Positions 60,504 through 64,000 of a stretch of 64,000 bases of DNA are shown here, one piece after another (position 1 is the stretch's first letter; every line of letters begins with the position of its first letter). The notes below the pieces were generated by a model, which was not told the DNA's origin, ran no database searches, and was given only the letters and a program-made list of their open reading frames with translations. This stretch comes from Cellulomonas terrae (GTDB lineage: Bacteria; Actinomycetota; Actinomycetes; Actinomycetales; Cellulomonadaceae): assembly GCF_007990265.1 (NCBI RefSeq), contig NZ_BJWH01000004.1, positions 1 through 64,000 of the forward strand, read 5' to 3'. The translations under genes were made by a program, and so were the position numbers.

Positions 60504-60896
60504 TCAGCAGATCTGCGCGTCGTCGATCGGCTTCACGACCGAGCCCCCGAGATGCCGCGAGTGGCGCGCGGGGACCAGCACGCAGGTGCCGAAGGTGCCG
60601 TTGAGGTACACGGCCTTGACGAAGATGTCCGTGTGCCGGCAGTTGTAGACGCGCACCGTGTAGTAGGTGGGGTGGTTGACGTAGACGCCGGTCAGCCACT
60701 TGCAGAAGGCCTCTTCGTTCTCGATCGTGGCGAAGGGCTGGACGACGCCGCCCGAGCCCCTCTGCACCTCGAGGAGCGCGGGGTCGAGCCGGTCGGCCGC
60801 GACCGCGGGCGTGCCGGCGACGACGCCACCGGCGAGGAGGGCCAGGGCGCTCAGACCGGAGAGCAGGGCGCGGCGGGTGCGTGCAGGTGTCGGCAT
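60504..60896 (-). CDS. Small secreted protein with four cysteines, 130 aa
   Basis: Signal peptide MPTPARTRRALLSGLS then ALALLAGGVVAGTPAVAADR with an AVA cleavage site near residue 33. The mature ~97 residues contain Cys in AFCKWLT, VYNCRHTD, GTCVLVP and the final AQIC, enough for two disulfides. The segment TVRVYNCRHTDIFVKAVYLN recalls small secreted beta-sandwich proteins of actinobacteria, including alpha-amylase-inhibitor-like ones, but I cannot assign it. It stands between putA (divergent) and gdhA. Confidence 0.7.
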   Translation of the reverse strand: MPTPARTRRALLSGLSALALLAGGVVAGTPAVAADRLDPALLEVQRGSGGVVQPFATIENEEAFCKWLTGVYVNHPTYYTVRVYNCRHTDIFVKAVYLNGTFGTCVLVPARHSRHLGGSVVKPIDDAQIC

Positions 60897-60945
60897 GGGG
60901 TCTTCCCTCGGGGTCGACGTCGGCGTCGGCGTGCGGTGTGCGCTC

Positions 60946-60974
60946 ACCCTGGCGACTGTCGTCACGGTGGTCAA
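60946..60974 (-). promoter_or_regulatory. Possible promoter of the small secreted protein
   Basis: Minus strand TTGACC (60969-60974) and CAGGGT (60946-60951) with a 17-base spacer, 50 bases before the ATG. On the other strand TTGACA at 61011 has no good -10 partner before putA. Confidence 0.35.
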
Positions 60975-61097
60975 CCGGCATCCGAGCGACGGACGTCGCA
61001 CGGACGGCGCTTGACAGCCAGACTGGGCGCAGGCCGGACCCGGCCCACGTGCACAGCGAGGTTCGGCCGCGACCCGGCCGGCAGGCGAAGGAGCAGC

Positions 61098-64000
61098 ATG
61101 TCGACGACTGACGACGTCACCGAGGACGCCACCCGGCTGGCCCGGTCCTGGCTCTCGGCGACGGCGGAGGGCCAGACGGCCAAGGAACGACGCACCACGG
61201 GACGGCTGGCGGCCCTCGTCGCAGACCCGGCGGGCCTCGAGCTCGCGGTGCGGTTCGTGGACCGGGTGGCCCGTCCCCAGGACGTGCGGGTGGCGGCGCG
61301 CGAGCTCGCCCGCCTCACGTCGGGCGCCGCAGCGGGCTTCCTGGGTCCGCTCGACAGGGCGATGCTGGGCGCCGGCGCCCTCGTCGCCCCCGTGCTCCCC
61401 GACGTCGTCGTGCCGGCAGCCCGGGCGCGGCTGCGCAGCCTCGTCGGCCACCTCGTCGCCGACGACGGCCCCGGCCTGGCCGGGCACCTCGCCGCGACGC
61501 GGGCCGAGGGCTTCCGGCTCAACCTCAACCTGCTGGGTGAGGCCGTGCTGGGCGAGCGGGAGGCCACCGCCCGGCTCGCGCGCGTCACGGCACTGGTCGA
61601 GCGGCCGGACGTGGACTACGTCTCGGTCAAGGTCTCGGCCGTCGCCAGCCAGCTCTCCACGTGGGACACCGACGGCAGCGTCGACCGCGTGGTCGACCGG
61701 TTGCGTCCGCTGTACCTGACCGCGGCCCGGCACGGGACGTTCCTCAACCTCGACATGGAGGAGTACCGCGACCTCGCCCTCACGGTGCGGGTGTTCGAGC
61801 GACTCGTGTCGGACCCGGACCTCCTGGGCGCCGAGGCGGGCATCGTGCTGCAGGCCTACCTGCCGGACGCGGCCGACGCCCTGGACGAGCTGACGGCCAT
61901 CGCGCACGCACGTCGCGCCGCCGGTGGCGCCCGCCTCAAGGTCCGCCTGGTCAAGGGCGCCAACCTCGCCATGGAGCAGGTCGAGGCCGAGCTGCACGGG
62001 TGGGCGCAGGCGCCGTACGGCTCCAAGGCGGAGGTCGATGCGGCCTACCTCCGGCTCGTCGACCGCTCCCTGGACCCCGCCCGGACGGCCGCGCTGCGGG
62101 TCGGCGTCGCCAGCCACAACCTGTTCCACGTCGCCGCGGCGCACCTGCTCGCGCAGCGCCGGGGGGTCGGCGAGGCGCTCGACGTCGAGATGCTCCAGGG
62201 CATGGCGCCGGCCCAGGCGCGTGCGGTGCGGGACGAGGTCGGCGCGGTGCTCCTGTACACGCCGGTGGTCGCCCGGCACGACTTCGACGTCGCGATCTCC
62301 TACCTCGTGCGCCGCCTGGAGGAGAACTCCGCGAGCCAGAACTTCCTGCACGCGCTCTTCGCGGAGGACGCCGCGATGGACGCCCAGGAGGAGGCGTTCC
62401 GCGTCGCCTTCCGCGACCGGGACGAGCCGTCGACCGCAGCGCGACGTGCGGCGCGACCGCCTGCCGACGCGGCCGGGTCGATCCCGTTCGCCAACACCCC
62501 CGACACCGATCCGGCCGTCGGGGTCGCCCGTGCCTGGGCTCGTGGCCTCGTGGCGCGGGACGTGCCGGTGCCGGACGGAGCGGTGACGGTGTCCACGACG
62601 GACGAGGTCGACGCGGTCGTCGCGCGAGCGGCCTCGGCGCTCCCCGGCTGGGCCGCGACACCGCCCGCGGACCGCGCCCGAGCACTCCACGCGGTCGCCG
62701 TCGCGCTGGAGGACGCGCGCGCGGACCTCGTCGCGACGATGGTCCACGAGACCGGCAAGACCGTCGCGGAGGCCGACCCGGAGGTCAGCGAGGCCGTCGA
62801 CTTCGCCCGCTACTACGCCGACCGAGCGGCCGAGCTCGCCGACGGCACCGTCCCCGGCGCGGTGCACCGCCCCGCCGGCCTCACCGTCGTCACCCCGCCG
62901 TGGAACTTCCCGGTGGCGATCCCGGTCGGCTCGGTCCTGGCCTCGCTCGCCGCCGGGAGCCCGGTGCTGGTCAAGCCGGCGCCCCAGGCGCCGCGGTGCG
63001 GACAGGTCGCGATGGCCGCGATCCGGCGTGGGCTCGACGAGGCCGGGGCGCCCGGCGGCATCCTCACGGTCGTGCTGAGCCCCGAGGGAGACGTCGGGCG
63101 ACGGCTGGTCACCCACCCCGACGTCGCCCGCGTCATCCTCACCGGCTCCATCGAGACCGCGCAGCTGTTCGCCGGCTGGCGGTCCGACCTCGACGTCCTC
63201 GCCGAGACCTCCGGCAAGAACGCGCTGGTCATCACGCCGTCCGCCGACGTGGACCTCGCCGTCGCCGACCTGGTGCGGTCCGCGTTCGGGCACGCCGGGC
63301 AGAAGTGCTCCGCGGCGTCCCTGGCGATCCTCGTCGGCTCGGCGGGCCGCTCCGACAGGTTGCGCCGCCAGCTCGCCGACGCCGTGGCGTCCCTGCGCGT
63401 CGGCCCGGCAACGGACCTCGGCACCTCCGTCGGCCCCCTGACCGAGCCCGCGTCCGGCAAGCTCCTGCGCGCCCTCACCACGCTCGACCCGGGGGAGTCG
63501 TGGCTGGTCGCCCCGCGGCAGCTGGACGAGGAGGGCCGCCTGTGGAGCCCCGGGGTGAAGCACGGCGTCGCACCCGGGTCGTGGTTCCACACCACGGAGT
63601 GCTTCGGTCCCGTGCTCGGCATCATGCGCGTCCAGACCCTCGACGAGGCGATCGACCTGCAGAACGCCGTCGCGTTCGGCCTCACCGGTGGGCTGCACTC
63701 CCTCGACGAGGGCGAGATCGAGCACTGGCTGGACCGCGTCGAGGTGGGCAACGCGTACGTCAACCGGCACATCACCGGGGCGATCGTGCAGCGCCAGCCG
63801 TTCGGTGGGTGGAAGGCGTCGACCGTCGGTCCCGGTGCCAAGGCCGGCGGACCGCACTACGTCGCGCAGATCGGAGACTGGCAGGACTCCGCCGACGTCC
63901 CGCAGGACGACGCCGCCTGGCTGGCCTGGGCCCAGGCAGACGACGCCCGCGTCTGGGCAGACGAGCTCTCGCGGGAGCACGACCCGTCCGGGCTGCGCGT
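61098..64000 (+). CDS. putA: Bifunctional proline dehydrogenase / L-glutamate-gamma-semialdehyde dehydrogenase (PutA), truncated by the window edge
   Basis: Oxidises proline to glutamate. The frame from ATG 61098 (AAGGAGCAGC upstream) is open to the window end, 967 codons. Proline dehydrogenase barrel: RLNLNLLGEAVLGEREATAR, VSVKVSAVASQLSTWD, MEEYRDLALTVRVFERL, ARLKVRLVKGANLAMEQVEA and HNLFHVAAAHLLAQRRG. The aldehyde dehydrogenase part begins near residue 480: TVVTPPWNFPVAIPVGSVLA, VILTGSIETAQLFAGWRSDL, LAETSGKNALVI and GHAGQKCSAASLAIL with the catalytic Cys. VNRHITGAIVQRQPFGGWKAS completes it. No N-terminal DNA-binding domain, so it is not self-regulating like E. coli PutA. The C-terminus is missing. 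Confidence 0.93.
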   Translation, partial: MSTTDDVTEDATRLARSWLSATAEGQTAKERRTTGRLAALVADPAGLELAVRFVDRVARPQDVRVAARELARLTSGAAAGFLGPLDRAMLGAGALVAPVLPDVVVPAARARLRSLVGHLVADDGPGLAGHLAATRAEGFRLNLNLLGEAVLGEREATARLARVTALVERPDVDYVSVKVSAVASQLSTWDTDGSVDRVVDRLRPLYLTAARHGTFLNLDMEEYRDLALTVRVFERLVSDPDLLGAEAGIVLQAYLPDAADALDELTAIAHARRAAGGARLKVRLVKGANLAMEQVEAELHGWAQAPYGSKAEVDAAYLRLVDRSLDPARTAALRVGVASHNLFHVAAAHLLAQRRGVGEALDVEMLQGMAPAQARAVRDEVGAVLLYTPVVARHDFDVAISYLVRRLEENSASQNFLHALFAEDAAMDAQEEAFRVAFRDRDEPSTAARRAARPPADAAGSIPFANTPDTDPAVGVARAWARGLVARDVPVPDGAVTVSTTDEVDAVVARAASALPGWAATPPADRARALHAVAVALEDARADLVATMVHETGKTVAEADPEVSEAVDFARYYADRAAELADGTVPGAVHRPAGLTVVTPPWNFPVAIPVGSVLASLAAGSPVLVKPAPQAPRCGQVAMAAIRRGLDEAGAPGGILTVVLSPEGDVGRRLVTHPDVARVILTGSIETAQLFAGWRSDLDVLAETSGKNALVITPSADVDLAVADLVRSAFGHAGQKCSAASLAILVGSAGRSDRLRRQLADAVASLRVGPATDLGTSVGPLTEPASGKLLRALTTLDPGESWLVAPRQLDEEGRLWSPGVKHGVAPGSWFHTTECFGPVLGIMRVQTLDEAIDLQNAVAFGLTGGLHSLDEGEIEHWLDRVEVGNAYVNRHITGAIVQRQPFGGWKASTVGPGAKAGGPHYVAQIGDWQDSADVPQDDAAWLAWAQADDARVWADELSREHDPSGLR

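Noticed and set aside
60504..63980. 1158-codon open frame on the minus strand across putA
   Set aside because: Its body is antisense to putA, which has all family motifs in the plus frame; only the last 130 codons, beginning at 60896, form a separate real gene.
1..64000. CRISPR array, tRNA/rRNA, insertion sequence or prophage
   Set aside because: No regularly spaced repeats, cloverleaf, transposase motif or phage structural gene was seen in reading both strands; a tRNA scan could still find a missed one.

Overview
The window is about 64 kb of very GC-rich DNA, dense with genes, with frequent GTG starts and strongly G/C-biased third codon positions. It reads as the chromosome of a high-GC actinobacterium. 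The best taxonomic clue is the secreted GH10 xylanase with a C-terminal CBM2 at 46078-47562. From the start of its mature protein it matches, position for position at both catalytic glutamates, the numbering I recall for Cellulomonas fimi Cex. I therefore infer Cellulomonas or a close relative. I saw no rRNA, tRNA, insertion sequence, prophage, CRISPR array or replication origin.

Layout, left to right. 1-4441: a minus-strand run of an Mrr-like nuclease-fold protein, a large LuxR-type ATPase regulator and a 158-residue protein of unknown function. 4615-13867: housekeeping and defence genes (PLP decarboxylase, AlkA-type glycosylase, MscS channel, P-loop-like protein, WYL regulator, drug-type ABC exporter, O6-alkylguanine repair protein, serine hydrolase). 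13871-16302: a minus-strand cassette of four overlapping genes, lipoprotein, divergent Nramp-family transporter and two PRC-barrel-like proteins. 16384-23891: two SDR-fold enzymes, a DsbA-like protein, a ThrE-type exporter with a Pro/Thr-rich stalk, a small CBM48-like protein, NhaA and PPK2.

23991-41317 is the metabolic core. A HTH/TOBE regulator and modABC import molybdate. NarK-type transport, assimilatory nitrate reductase and its flavoprotein partner follow; a Mo oxidoreductase of the sulfite-oxidase fold, a HIT protein and a DUF1697 protein intervene; then nirB, nirD, a CysG-like enzyme, a HemD/winged-helix fusion and a CbiX-like chelatase form one overlapping operon. Together they take up nitrate, supply the molybdenum cofactor metal, reduce nitrate to ammonium and make the siroheme that nitrite reductase needs. 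Glutamate dehydrogenase, which could assimilate the ammonium, lies at 59151-60422.

41367-49109 holds a lipoprotein hydrolase, a 773-residue surface protein with a membrane partner, a NYN-domain protein, the xylanase, a MarR regulator and a compact Ser/Thr kinase. 49278-55626 is a LacI-regulated alpha-glucoside locus (GH13 enzyme plus ABC binding protein and two permeases, no ATPase). 55715-57635 encodes the last two steps of coproporphyrin-dependent heme synthesis. The window closes with a META-domain protein, a flavin-type monooxygenase, glutamate dehydrogenase, a small cysteine-containing secreted protein and a bifunctional PutA that runs off the right edge.

Most other long open frames, some above 1000 codons, are antisense or out-of-frame artefacts of base composition and are omitted. 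No clearly new defence or mobile system was found. The items most worth a second look are the Nramp/PRC cassette, the regulator-linked 158-residue gene, several perfect palindromes and hairpins in intergenic DNA, and a triplicated repeat at 33894-34104.
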